The notes beneath the pieces were generated by a model, which did no database searches, was not told the origin of the DNA, and saw nothing but the letters and a program-made list of their open reading frames with translations. This document shows positions 1 through 7,487 of a stretch of DNA of 10,667 nt, piece after piece. This DNA comes from Chthonomonas sp. UBA2391 (GTDB lineage Bacteria; Armatimonadota; Fimbriimonadia; Fimbriimonadales; Fimbriimonadaceae), in NCBI GenBank assembly GCA_002343825.1, contig DDSL01000123.1, forward strand, positions 1 to 10,667, written 5' to 3'. Position numbers and translations under genes: made by a program. Numbering within the stretch: position 1 is the first letter of the stretch; the number at the start of each line of letters is the position of its first letter.

Positions 1-1
1 A

Positions 2-1063
2 CCTAGTCCCGGCCCCTTCGGCGGTCCGATCGACCAGAAGTCCCTCAGCCTCACCGTGGGCTTCAGCGTGGACATCGGAGGTTACATCGGCCTTGCGGTG
101 AAGGCTGCAAGCGCGGCCCGGCTCGCAAGTGATTTCAATCTCAAGAGCGAGATCAATGGAATCAAAGGCCAAGTTCGCACCGCTTACTATCAAATTGTCT
201 TTGCCCTTTGGGGCGTCCGCACCGAAGAACGGGGACTCGAAAACGCTCGTGCACGGCTCAAAAATGCACAGGCGTTTTTTGAGCAAGGGGCTCTCGCCAG
301 GTTCGACGTACTGAGGTTGGAAACCGAGGTCACCCGTGCCGAGGCCCGTCTGGTCGAGGCTCAGAATCAGGTCACCTTGAGCAAGGCCGCCCTGAACAAT
401 CTTCTCGCCCGCCCGGTAGGGACGGAATTTGAAATCCAAGAGGAACTCCCGATCCCGAGTTCCCCCGCGGCCGAATCCGAACTCTCGGAACTCGCTCAGC
501 AAACACGGCCCGAGATCCAAGCCCTCAAGAACGCAAGCCAGTCCATCGAGTTTCAGCGAAAGGGCGAGAAGCGCGCCACCGCGCCTCAGCTCGAGGTGGG
601 CCTCGTCGGTACCCAGCGCATCGACAAAGGGCCGTTTGAGAGAGAGAACGGAGTCGTCGGGCAGGTCAATCTCACCTGGACCCTGCTCGATAGCGGCGTC
701 ACCAAAAACCGGATGAGATCGCTGGAAGAGCAACGCATCCAAAACGAACTCCTGACCGAACAGACCCAGCTTGCGATCCGCCTGCAGGTTCGCCAAGCCC
801 GACTCAACCTCGACAACGCGACGGAGCAACTGAGGCTCTCGACCAAGCAACTCACCGAAGCTCAAGAGGCCTACCGATTGGCGGCTCTGCTCTTCGATAA
901 CGGACGCGGCATCCTGCTGGATGTCACCACCGCGCAAGAGAATCTTCTGCGAGCCGAAGGAGCCTTCAACATCGCGCGATTCTCGTATCTCACTGCCTAT
1001 GCGGCGCTGCAACAAGCCGTCGGCCGCGACGACCTGCCCCCGATGCCCACTCAAGAACAATGA
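2..1063 (+). CDS. TolC-family outer-membrane efflux channel (5' partial)
   Basis: This is the outer-membrane, periplasm-spanning channel of the tripartite pump encoded here. The reading frame is open from base 2, and the residues before the GTG at 56 (GPIDQKSLSLTVGFSVDIGG) read as ordinary TolC-type sequence. The gene therefore starts upstream of the window, and 56 is not its start. Two outer-membrane-efflux repeats are visible. The first contains the helical segment with FEQGALARFDVLRLETEV and the turn LLARPVGTEFEI. The second contains the strand pair VNLTWTLLDSG, a long helix, and the closing GRGILLDVTTAQENLLRAEG block typical of the family. It ends in a short Pro-rich tail (DDLPPMPTQEQ). 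Its stop codon overlaps the start of the adaptor gene (ATGA), which is strong evidence of a shared operon and coupled translation. The substrate cannot be told from this subunit. The family call is firm; the missing N-terminus hides the signal peptide. Confidence 0.93.
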   Translation, partial: PSPGPFGGPIDQKSLSLTVGFSVDIGGYIGLAVKAASAARLASDFNLKSEINGIKGQVRTAYYQIVFALWGVRTEERGLENARARLKNAQAFFEQGALARFDVLRLETEVTRAEARLVEAQNQVTLSKAALNNLLARPVGTEFEIQEELPIPSSPAAESELSELAQQTRPEIQALKNASQSIEFQRKGEKRATAPQLEVGLVGTQRIDKGPFERENGVVGQVNLTWTLLDSGVTKNRMRSLEEQRIQNELLTEQTQLAIRLQVRQARLNLDNATEQLRLSTKQLTEAQEAYRLAALLFDNGRGILLDVTTAQENLLRAEGAFNIARFSYLTAYAALQQAVGRDDLPPMPTQEQ

Positions 1064-2514
1064 TGCCCCGATCTCAACTTGTTGTCTTTGCCCTTAGCGC
1101 ACTCCTCATCTCGGGCTGCGTGAACCGCGACGCTCAACGGCAGGCGGCCCGCACCCAAGCGGCCCTGGCGGATAAGTCCATCGCGGTCAGCGTTCAGCCC
1201 GTCCGCCTCGAAAGTTTTGTTGACGAATTCCAGATCACCGGAACCCTCCAAACCGGGCTCGATGCCCAAATCACGGCGGAAACTCCTGGCCGCCTGATTC
1301 AAGTTTTGGTTAAGGAAGGGGACCGGGTTCAGGCCAGGCAAGTGATTGCCCGCCAAGACACCGACGACGCCCAGACGAGGGTTCGCCAAGCTCGGAGCGC
1401 CGTCAACGCTGCCCGTTCGACTTATCAGCAGGCACTCGCCGACTCGAATCAAGCACCTGTACGTAGTAGTGCCGGCGTCAAAGCGGCCGAAGCCCGCGTA
1501 CGCCAAGCCCAAGCCGCCCTCGAACTCCTGAAGAAGGGAGCTCGCGAAGAGGAGCGCAAACGAGCCCGCGCCGCCGTGGATGCTGCCCGCAGCAACATGG
1601 AGACGGCGAAGAAGGAGATGGAGCGCAACGAAGAGCTCTTGCGCCAAGGCGCCATCAGCCAGAGCATCGCCGACCAAACGCGAAACGCCTACCAATCGGC
1701 ACTGGCTGGCTATGAGCAGGCGCTAGAAGGCGAACGGATCCTGACGAACGGAGCCCGGGTCGAAGAGATCTCCCAAGCCGAACAACAGCTCCGCGCCGCT
1801 CAGGAAGACCTGCGAATTGCCAAGAGCAACCAACAACTGGATACGACCTTTAAGATGCGGGTCGACCAGGCCCGCGCTAATGTCGAGTCGGCGGAAGAAC
1901 AGCTTCAACTGGCTCTGAATGCAGTGGATCAAGCCGTGATTCGGGCTCCATTTTCGGGCGCGGTTCAAGGTCGACCCACTCAGGTCGGAACCTATCTCGG
2001 CCCTGGGACACCGGTCTTGAGGCTGGTGAGTCTCGACGGACTTTACTTTGAGGGCGAAGTTCCCGAGGCGAATCTGGAGAAGGTTCAACCGGGGTCGAAG
2101 CTTCGGCTGACGGTCTCGGCCACCCCCAATGTGATCTATGAAGGCGCGGTCGTCGCCTATAACCCCGTGGGGGCAGAGGCGGGACGGATCTTCAAGGTCA
2201 GGGCGAGCCTCGACACAACAAGCGACCTCTTGAAGCCGGGGATGTTTGCCCGAGCTTCGGTGGAATCCGGACGAACGGCCAGCGCGACCACTGTTCCGGT
2301 CGCCGCTCTGGTGCGGTCGGGACGAGAGACTTTTGTCTTCGTCGCCGAGGGCGAGAAGGCGGTTCGCAAGACCGTGAAGGTCGTCATCGAGCAACGCGGC
2401 CTCGCCCAGATCGAGGGTGTTAAGGAAGGTCAACAGGTCGTGGTCCGCGGCCAAGACAAGCTTACCGACGGAGCCGCCATCAAGGTCGAGGCTCCGACCA
2501 CCAAGGGGAACTAA
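1060..2514 (+). CDS. RND-type periplasmic adaptor (membrane fusion) lipoprotein, HlyD/AcrA family
   Basis: The 484-residue adaptor joins the RND pump to the TolC channel in the periplasm. The N-terminus (hydrophobic residues 7-18, lipobox I17-S-G-C20) predicts a lipoprotein anchored through Cys20. The lipoyl half-motif lies around residues 60-105 (ETPGRLIQVLVKEGDRV) and its partner at 292-312 (A-V-I-R295-A-P-F-S-G). Between them is about 185 residues of Ala/Gln/Arg/Glu-rich coiled coil, longer than in AcrA. After that come the beta-barrel and membrane-proximal domains, with the FARASVESG and VVRGQDKLTDGA blocks. The hairpin carries two similar segments, each with a GARxEE motif, at residues 160-164 and 231-236. 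Adaptors of the YbhG type show a comparable layout. There is no clear ribosome binding site; ATG at 1060 overlaps the tolC-like stop, and ATG at 1063 is an equally possible start one residue later. The family is sure; the substrate is unknown. Confidence 0.93.
   Translation: MMPRSQLVVFALSALLISGCVNRDAQRQAARTQAALADKSIAVSVQPVRLESFVDEFQITGTLQTGLDAQITAETPGRLIQVLVKEGDRVQARQVIARQDTDDAQTRVRQARSAVNAARSTYQQALADSNQAPVRSSAGVKAAEARVRQAQAALELLKKGAREEERKRARAAVDAARSNMETAKKEMERNEELLRQGAISQSIADQTRNAYQSALAGYEQALEGERILTNGARVEEISQAEQQLRAAQEDLRIAKSNQQLDTTFKMRVDQARANVESAEEQLQLALNAVDQAVIRAPFSGAVQGRPTQVGTYLGPGTPVLRLVSLDGLYFEGEVPEANLEKVQPGSKLRLTVSATPNVIYEGAVVAYNPVGAEAGRIFKVRASLDTTSDLLKPGMFARASVESGRTASATTVPVAALVRSGRETFVFVAEGEKAVRKTVKVVIEQRGLAQIEGVKEGQQVVVRGQDKLTDGAAIKVEAPTTKGN
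2503..2509 (+). promoter_or_regulatory. Ribosome binding site of the RND pump gene
   Basis: AAGGGGA lies in the last codons of the adaptor gene, 8 bases before the ATG at 2518. It supports that start, and it suggests that translation of the pump continues directly from the adaptor. Confidence 0.6.
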
Positions 2515-2517
2515 ACG

Positions 2518-5500
2518 ATGGGCTTGACCAAAACCGCGCTTACCCGCCCGATCTTCATCTTCATGCTCATGGCCCTCTGCATTATCGGGGGGTTCTGGGG
2601 CTATTCGGGGATGCGGAAAGAGCAAAACCCGGACGTCCAATTTGGCTTCATCTCGATTACCACGATCTATCCCGGCGCGGGTCCTGAGGAAATCAACACC
2701 CTGGTCAGCCGAAAGATCGAAGACGCTGTTTCGGGCGTCGCCGGTCTTGTCGAGGTCACCAGCACCTCGCAAGAAGGGGTCTCGGTGGTCGGCCTTCAGT
2801 TCAATATCGGGGTCAACATGGACGTCGCCCTCAACGATGTTCGGACCGCGGTCGATTCGACTCTGAACACGCTGCCGAGGGAAATCGAGAAGCCGGTCGT
2901 CGACAAGAACGACACGACCAGCGAACCGATTCTCTCCCTTGCGGTGAAGCACCCGACCCTGGACGCGCAGGAGTTGCGCGACTTGATCGATGAGAAGATC
3001 AAGGACCGCTTTGGACAGATCCCTGGCGTGGCCCTGGTCGCGGTCAGCGGGGGCGATATCCGGGAGATCCAGGTACGCCTCGACCGCGCAAAGATGCTTA
3101 GCTACGGCGTCGGTATTGGCAACGTCCAACAGGCGATTGCCGCCGCCACCGTAAACATCCCCAGTGGCCGCGTTGAGTCGGGCGGAACCGAAACGAGTGT
3201 CCGGGTTCTGGGCGAATTCGAATCCGCCGAGGAGATGCGCCAGATGATCCTGAACATTCAGGATCCCAACAACCCGCAAGCGAAGGCGACCAGTGTCCGC
3301 CTCGGCGACGTGGCGACGGTGGAAGACACCGTCGCCGAAAAGCGCCAGATCACCCGCCTCGACGGAAACGAGGCGATCGTCCTCAGCATCCAAAAGACCC
3401 GAGAGGGGAACGCGGTCGAGATCAGCAAAGCCGCCAAGGGCCTGATAGACCAACTCGACGCGGAGTTCGGAGTCAAGATCACCAAGACTTTTGACTCGTC
3501 GATCTTGATCGAAGAAGCCCTGCTCGACCTTTTGATCGCTCTGTTCTTTGGGATCTTCCTCGTCACCATCATCGTCTACGTCTTCCTCCACAACTTCCGG
3601 GGGACGATCATCGTCGGCATCGCGATCCCAGTCTGTCTTCTGGCGACGTTGATGCTGATGCGACTCTTCGGCTTCACCGTCAACAACCTCTCGATGCTAG
3701 CGCTCTCGTTGGCCGTCGGGGTCTTGGTCGATGACGCAATTGTCGTCCTTGAGAACATCTTCCGCCACCTGCGCATGGGCGAAGAGCCGGAAGAAGCGGC
3801 CGTGAATGGACGAAGTGAGATCGGGCTTGCGGCGATCTCGATCACCCTCGCCGACGTGGTGGTGTTTATCCCGGTTGGATTGATGGGCGGGGTCGTCGGG
3901 CAGTTCTTCAAGCCGCTGGCCTTTGGCTTTGCCATTGCGGTCATGCTCTCGCTGTTCGTTTCCTTTACGGTGACGCCGTTGCTGGCCGCCCGATGGTATC
4001 GGAAGGGCGAAGACGTCGAGCATCCAACCGGACGATTTGCCCAATGGTTCGACCGAGGATTCTCGCGATTCGAGGGGTTCTATGGCCGACTGCTCCGCTG
4101 GTCGCTGGCCCACCGATGGTTCGTCTTCATCGCTGGATTCGTCGTCCTGATCGGTGTCTTTATGATGATCGGCGGTGGCTTTACTCCCAACCCAGGGGCT
4201 GCCTTTGGGGTCGGGATGCCGCTCCTGATGATCTCGACCGTCATCGGGCTCGTGGTCGGATTAGTGAATCTGGTCCGCGGGTATGGGTTCCTGAGGTTTA
4301 TCGCCTATGGAGCGCTGTTTGGGCTCGCGTTCCCGATCTTTGCCCTGGCTGGCTACGGATATGCCCAGTACAAGAAGGGCCCGCTCTTCAACTTCCAGTT
4401 CTTCCCCGAATCGGATTCCGGACAGGTCCAGGCCGCCATCACGATGCCCTCGGGCACCTCGCTTGGGGAGACTCAACGAGTGGTCGAAGCTATCGAAAAG
4501 GTGATCATGGGTCACCCAGACGTCAAGTACACGGTCTCGCGGATTGGGGTCAAGGGTGGTGGATTCGGCGCGGCGGACCAAGGGGCGAACTTTGCCCAGA
4601 TCAACGGGACGTTGCACGACAAGGCAGCCATCCTCGACACCCTCTTCTTTTGGAGTAAAAAGCCGGACAAGTTGCGCTACCAGAGGGATACTGCCGTCGT
4701 CGCCGATGTGATCGAAAAGGTCGGCAAGATTCCGGGAGCGCAGGTGATCATCAGTGCCGGGCAACAGCAGGGCTTCGGTTCACCGATCCAGATGTCGTTC
4801 CAATCGGATGACCGCGAGAAACTCTTGGCGACGGTCACCGATATTCGGGACCGGTTGGCCGCCGGAGAGATCGATGGCGTCATCCTCCCTGACATCAGCT
4901 CTAAGCCCGGAAAGCCCGAGCTCCGCGCGATCCCAGATCGCACGGCGATGGGTGACCTGGGACTGAGCACGGCCGAAATCGCCCTGGCGATGCGGACGAT
5001 GTATGAGGGTAATACCGATGTCAAATTCCGTGACCAGGGCAAGGAATACGACATCCGGGTGATGATGTCGCTGGAAGACCGCAACAACCCAGACCTCGTC
5101 GGCCAAGTCCCGATCCGGTTCGTCAACGGCTTGCCGATCTACCTGAGCAGTGTTGCCCGGCTGGAACCCGGTTTCGCTCTGGACAAGATTGACCGGCGCC
5201 AACGGATCCAAGAGATCCGGGTCACCGCCGAGTTGGTCCCGGGCAAGGCGGCGGGGACCGTCCAAGCCCAGATCGACCAGTGGCTGATCGACAAGAACCT
5301 GATCCCCGACGGGGTCAAGCGGACCAACCTCGGCCAAGCCGACGTCCAACGTCGCGAGTCGGGCTTCCTCTTCGGAGCATTGCTGACCGGATTCTTCCTG
5401 GTCTATATGCTCCTGGCCTCGCTCTACAACAACCTCCTCTATCCGTTCATCATTCAGCTGGCCCAGCCCCAGGCGCTCGTTGGCGCCCTGCTGGCCCTGA

Positions 5501-6018
5501 TCTTCACGGATAAATCGCTCAACATCGTCGGATTCATCGGCATCATCGCCCTCGTGGGCTTGGTCGGAAAGAACGCGATTCTGTTGGTGGACTACACCAA
5601 TACCCTCCGGGAACGGGGGAGGTCGCGCTTCGATGCGCTGGTCGAATCGGGTCCGGCTCGTCTGCGCCCGATCCTGATGACCACCCTCGCGATCATCATC
5701 GGAAACATTCCGGTGGCACTGGCCGTGGGCCGCGGTTCCGAGTTCCGAGAGACGATCGGGATCATCATCATCGGCGGGGTCGCGGTCTCGACGATCCTGA
5801 CTCTGCTCGTCATCCCCGCGTCGTACACGATCTTCGACGACCTCTCGATGCGGCTCAGCCGCCGCCACCGAGAGTACTGGGTCCGCCGCGAAGCGGAGCT
5901 CGCGGCCGAAGGAGCCCTGGGCTACAACCCAGCCGCGAACGGGACGCTTTCCGAGGTGTCTGAGGACCTGATTGAGCAACCCGAAGGCTCGAAGGAACCA
6001 AACGAAAAGTCGCCTTAG
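2518..6018 (+). CDS. RND efflux pump inner-membrane permease (HAE type, AcrB-like) with an extra membrane segment
   Basis: This 1166-residue proton-driven exporter would pass substrates from the periplasm or membrane to the adaptor and TolC-type channel encoded just upstream. TM1 lies near residues 10-31. The first periplasmic domain opens with the YPGAGPEEI block, and TM2 is near 336-358. TM4 holds the proton-relay pair D405-D406, TM10 holds K1018 (VGKNAILLVDY) and TM11 holds R1048 with T1055 (RLRPILMT). These match AcrB D407, D408, K940, R971 and T978. The TM4 Asp pair favours the multidrug/hydrophobe type over heavy-metal RND pumps. After TM7 (about 534-552) the usual short link to the FFPESDSG motif (628-635) is replaced by about 65 residues containing two more hydrophobic helices, near 567-586 and 594-617. 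A charged tail of about 50 residues follows TM12. The gene starts 3 bp after the adaptor. The pump call is firm; the substrate is not deducible. Confidence 0.95.
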   Translation: MGLTKTALTRPIFIFMLMALCIIGGFWGYSGMRKEQNPDVQFGFISITTIYPGAGPEEINTLVSRKIEDAVSGVAGLVEVTSTSQEGVSVVGLQFNIGVNMDVALNDVRTAVDSTLNTLPREIEKPVVDKNDTTSEPILSLAVKHPTLDAQELRDLIDEKIKDRFGQIPGVALVAVSGGDIREIQVRLDRAKMLSYGVGIGNVQQAIAAATVNIPSGRVESGGTETSVRVLGEFESAEEMRQMILNIQDPNNPQAKATSVRLGDVATVEDTVAEKRQITRLDGNEAIVLSIQKTREGNAVEISKAAKGLIDQLDAEFGVKITKTFDSSILIEEALLDLLIALFFGIFLVTIIVYVFLHNFRGTIIVGIAIPVCLLATLMLMRLFGFTVNNLSMLALSLAVGVLVDDAIVVLENIFRHLRMGEEPEEAAVNGRSEIGLAAISITLADVVVFIPVGLMGGVVGQFFKPLAFGFAIAVMLSLFVSFTVTPLLAARWYRKGEDVEHPTGRFAQWFDRGFSRFEGFYGRLLRWSLAHRWFVFIAGFVVLIGVFMMIGGGFTPNPGAAFGVGMPLLMISTVIGLVVGLVNLVRGYGFLRFIAYGALFGLAFPIFALAGYGYAQYKKGPLFNFQFFPESDSGQVQAAITMPSGTSLGETQRVVEAIEKVIMGHPDVKYTVSRIGVKGGGFGAADQGANFAQINGTLHDKAAILDTLFFWSKKPDKLRYQRDTAVVADVIEKVGKIPGAQVIISAGQQQGFGSPIQMSFQSDDREKLLATVTDIRDRLAAGEIDGVILPDISSKPGKPELRAIPDRTAMGDLGLSTAEIALAMRTMYEGNTDVKFRDQGKEYDIRVMMSLEDRNNPDLVGQVPIRFVNGLPIYLSSVARLEPGFALDKIDRRQRIQEIRVTAELVPGKAAGTVQAQIDQWLIDKNLIPDGVKRTNLGQADVQRRESGFLFGALLTGFFLVYMLLASLYNNLLYPFIIQLAQPQALVGALLALIFTDKSLNIVGFIGIIALVGLVGKNAILLVDYTNTLRERGRSRFDALVESGPARLRPILMTTLAIIIGNIPVALAVGRGSEFRETIGIIIIGGVAVSTILTLLVIPASYTIFDDLSMRLSRRHREYWVRREAELAAEGALGYNPAANGTLSEVSEDLIEQPEGSKEPNEKSP

Positions 6019-6030
6019 TGGTGAGACTCT

Positions 6031-6060
6031 CCACGAGCTTCGCTAACGCGAAGCTCGTGG
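6031..6060. terminator. Hairpin between convergent genes, likely bidirectional terminator
   Basis: CCACGAGCTTCGC (6031-6043) and its exact complement (6048-6060) form a 13-bp stem with a 4-base loop, TAAC. It lies 12 bp after the RND stop, and the stop codon of the opposing pseudopilin gene (6043-6045) falls at the stem-loop junction. Neither side has a clear T-run. Either the structure terminates in another way (Rho-assisted, or a stem-only pause) or it mainly protects both 3' ends. Position and perfection make a shared terminator the best reading. Confidence 0.65.
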
Positions 6061-6738
6061 ATCATAAAGATCGATCCCACCTTCACGGCTGAAAGTCTGT
6101 GGGAACAAGAGGGCTTTGGCGTGCCAATCCGCAAACAAGTAATTTGCCCGCCCAGCATGGTGGGCTTGTTGCAGTTCTCGATTGGGGTCCAGAACGATCC
6201 CATCCTCGTTATCGGAATACCAAAGACCGGGATGGAAGTGCTCCGAGACACTCCTCCACCGGAGTTCTGCCATGTAGATCGTGCTCGCCGGAGTTGCGAT
6301 CTTGCTTAGTTGGTTATATCCCGCATAGACGCTTGGCGTAAGTTCATTTTGTTGACTCAGCCAGAAGCTCGTCCCGTACGAAGAGAGTCGAACCTTTCGC
6401 GCTCCTGGAAGCGGCTGCAGAAAGTTAGGACTCGGGTCCATCGGACATCGAGTGATCTCCTTGGACTTGGTGTAGATCAGCAGAGTGGTGATCCATGCGT
6501 TCTCTACTCCGAGATGAGAGTCGAGCGGGAGAGTGTCCTCCCAATCCCCCATGTAGAGGTTCATGCCAAGGCCAATCTGCTTTAGATTGCTGAGACATCC
6601 CGCACTTTTGGCCGCCGACTTGGCGGATGAAAAGACGGGAAAGAGGATCGCCGCCAGGATCGCAATGATCGCGATGACGACCAAAAGTTCGATCAGAGTA
6701 AAGGCAGTTCGTTTGTTGTCCACGTGACCATGTGCCAT
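6043..6738 (-). CDS. Pseudopilin-like protein with type IV prepilin N-terminus (DUF1559-like family)
   Basis: This is a 231-residue protein beginning MAHGHVDNKRTAFTLIELL. A short basic leader is followed by the prepilin peptidase site A|FTLIE, with Ala instead of the usual Gly before the cut. The hydrophobic helix continues through AILAAILFPVF, then comes CLSNLKQIGLGMNLYMGD, a block typical of the large pseudopilin families of Armatimonadota and Planctomycetes. A CPMD motif follows in the middle. Near the C-terminus HAGRANYLFADWHAK matches the H-X9-D-G motif of that family, except that Trp replaces Gly. Such proteins are thought to be processed by a prepilin peptidase and exported by a type II/IV-pilus-like machine; their individual roles are mostly unknown. 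ATG at 6738 is preferred over the upstream TTG at 6789, which would put 17 extra residues before the leader. No ribosome binding site precedes it. The neighbours are secreted proteins, which fits an envelope role. Confidence 0.85.
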   Translation of the reverse strand: MAHGHVDNKRTAFTLIELLVVIAIIAILAAILFPVFSSAKSAAKSAGCLSNLKQIGLGMNLYMGDWEDTLPLDSHLGVENAWITTLLIYTKSKEITRCPMDPSPNFLQPLPGARKVRLSSYGTSFWLSQQNELTPSVYAGYNQLSKIATPASTIYMAELRWRSVSEHFHPGLWYSDNEDGIVLDPNRELQQAHHAGRANYLFADWHAKALLFPQTFSREGGIDLYDPRASR

Positions 6739-6755
6739 CAATTCTAAGGAGGAGT

Positions 6756-6782
6756 TCCTGGAAAGGCGAGACCTTTCCAGGA
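6756..6782 (-). other. Perfect 11-bp hairpin upstream of the pseudopilin gene
   Basis: TCCTGGAAAGG (6756-6766) and its exact complement (6772-6782) enclose a 5-base loop. In minus-strand RNA the hairpin starts 13 bases after the stop of the upstream secreted-protein gene and ends 17 bases before the pseudopilin ATG. No T-run follows. It could end or stabilise the upstream transcript, or be a leader element of the pseudopilin gene. Between hairpin and ATG the RNA reads CUCCUCCUU, which resembles the anti-Shine-Dalgarno tail rather than a ribosome binding site. Confidence 0.5.
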
Positions 6783-6795
6783 GAACCAAGCGTCG

Positions 6796-7473
6796 CTAGA
6801 GACCCCTTCGGCCCACCAAAGTCGGCTTCCCAGGAGCTCCGAGTGGTGAATCTTGGACCGGGTTTCGTAGCTGGGTGGCGCTGACTGCTGCACTCACGAC
6901 CGCCGGAGCCGCCCCTCGATTGAACAAGAGTGCAAATCGCGGAAAAGTGACAGCGCTTGGTCCACCCAAATGAATCGCCTCTAGGTCGAGTCGGTAGACC
7001 CCGACCGACGTGGGGTCATTTTGGGCCACCCCCACCAGGTTAAACCGGTAGTGGAAGTGGTCATTCGCCCCGACCAACGTGGCGTAGCCCATGGTTGGAC
7101 TGGTCGATGAGGTGAGAAGTGTGTTGGTTCCGAGGGTGATCCGAACTTGGCGACCCGACGGAACAAACGCCAATCCGTTCCAGCGGCGCAGGGGTGCCAC
7201 GATTCGAAAGCTCAGCGAATGACTGAACTCGACCGTGGAATCCCAAGACCAGCCCGGATCCGAGGTGCTAAACGCCCCTTGGCTCGCAATCCAGTTCCAT
7301 GGCGTGACCCAGACTGACTTCTCCGTCAGGTATCCGTCTTCGTCCAGTTCGCCGATGACGGGGCGGCCACTCTCTCGGTAATGGTGGATCGTCGCGCCAT
7401 GGGGCATGGCGGCGGGGACCACCCCCGCCACCATCGCCAAGAAAACCAAACCCCTACAAGAGATGAGTTTCAT
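6796..7473 (-). CDS. Secreted protein of unknown function, paralog of the adjacent PEP-CTERM protein (no PEP-CTERM tail)
   Basis: I do not recognise a named family with confidence. The 225-residue protein has an N-terminal signal peptide (residues 1 to about 21) followed by H25-G26 and H30-H31. It is clearly related to the gene just upstream. Shared blocks include the stretch with W.NW and GAFSxSxPxWS, then LxFR...L..W, then HxxxxLxGVAQ, GVYRLxxEA and FxxLFNRGAA. The stretch around GVAQNDPTSVGVYRLDLEA pairs almost residue for residue with the neighbour. Its last 30 residues (SATQLRNPVQDSPLGAPGKP...) have no Pro-Glu-Pro motif, hydrophobic helix or basic tail, so the mature product should be soluble in the periplasm or released. 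ATG at 7473 is chosen because the ribosome binding site lies 7 bases before it; the ATG at 7479 would be only 1 base away. Function is unknown; conserved His residues hint at metal binding, which is inference. Confidence 0.8.
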   Translation of the reverse strand: MKLISCRGLVFLAMVAGVVPAAMPHGATIHHYRESGRPVIGELDEDGYLTEKSVWVTPWNWIASQGAFSTSDPGWSWDSTVEFSHSLSFRIVAPLRRWNGLAFVPSGRQVRITLGTNTLLTSSTSPTMGYATLVGANDHFHYRFNLVGVAQNDPTSVGVYRLDLEAIHLGGPSAVTFPRFALLFNRGAAPAVVSAAVSATQLRNPVQDSPLGAPGKPTLVGRRGL

Positions 7474-7480
7474 GGCCATG

Positions 7481-7487
7481 CTCCTTT
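7481..7487 (-). promoter_or_regulatory. Ribosome binding site overlapping the upstream stop codon
   Basis: On the minus strand AAAGGAG begins with the final A of the upstream gene's TGA stop and lies 7 bases before the ATG at 7473. It decides between the two in-frame ATGs and suggests that translation of the second paralog is coupled to termination of the first. Confidence 0.7.

Noticed and set aside
56..58. GTG as the start of the TolC-type gene
   Set aside because: The frame is open to base 2, and the residues before it fit the family (GPIDQKSLSLT); the true start lies outside the window.
1723..3591. A 622-codon open frame on the minus strand across the adaptor and pump genes
   Set aside because: It lies wholly opposite two clear genes, is rich in Asp/Arg/Leu as expected from a mirrored GC-rich frame, spans the junction of two genes and shows no family motif.
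4780..5979. A 399-codon minus-strand open frame opposite the pump
   Set aside because: Same reason: repetitive charged composition, no motif, and complete overlap with conserved pump sequence.
2518..6018. Heavy-metal (CusA-type) RND pump, which would fit a metal cluster nearby
   Set aside because: TM4 carries the Asp-Asp pair typical of multidrug-type pumps, and the genes are convergent with, not part of, the secreted-protein group.
6746..6754. AAGGAGGAG on the plus strand, a perfect ribosome binding site
   Set aside because: No plus-strand start codon and coding frame follow; it is the complement of the pseudopilin leader.
6739..6789. Upstream TTG start for the pseudopilin, 17 residues longer
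   Set aside because: It would run through the hairpin and put a long, odd leader before the prepilin signal; the ATG at 6738 gives a normal short basic leader.
6796..6900. PEP-CTERM tail lost by frameshift in the second paralog
   Set aside because: Neither of the other two minus-strand frames at the 3' end encodes a Pro-Glu-Pro, helix and basic tail, so there is no hidden remnant.
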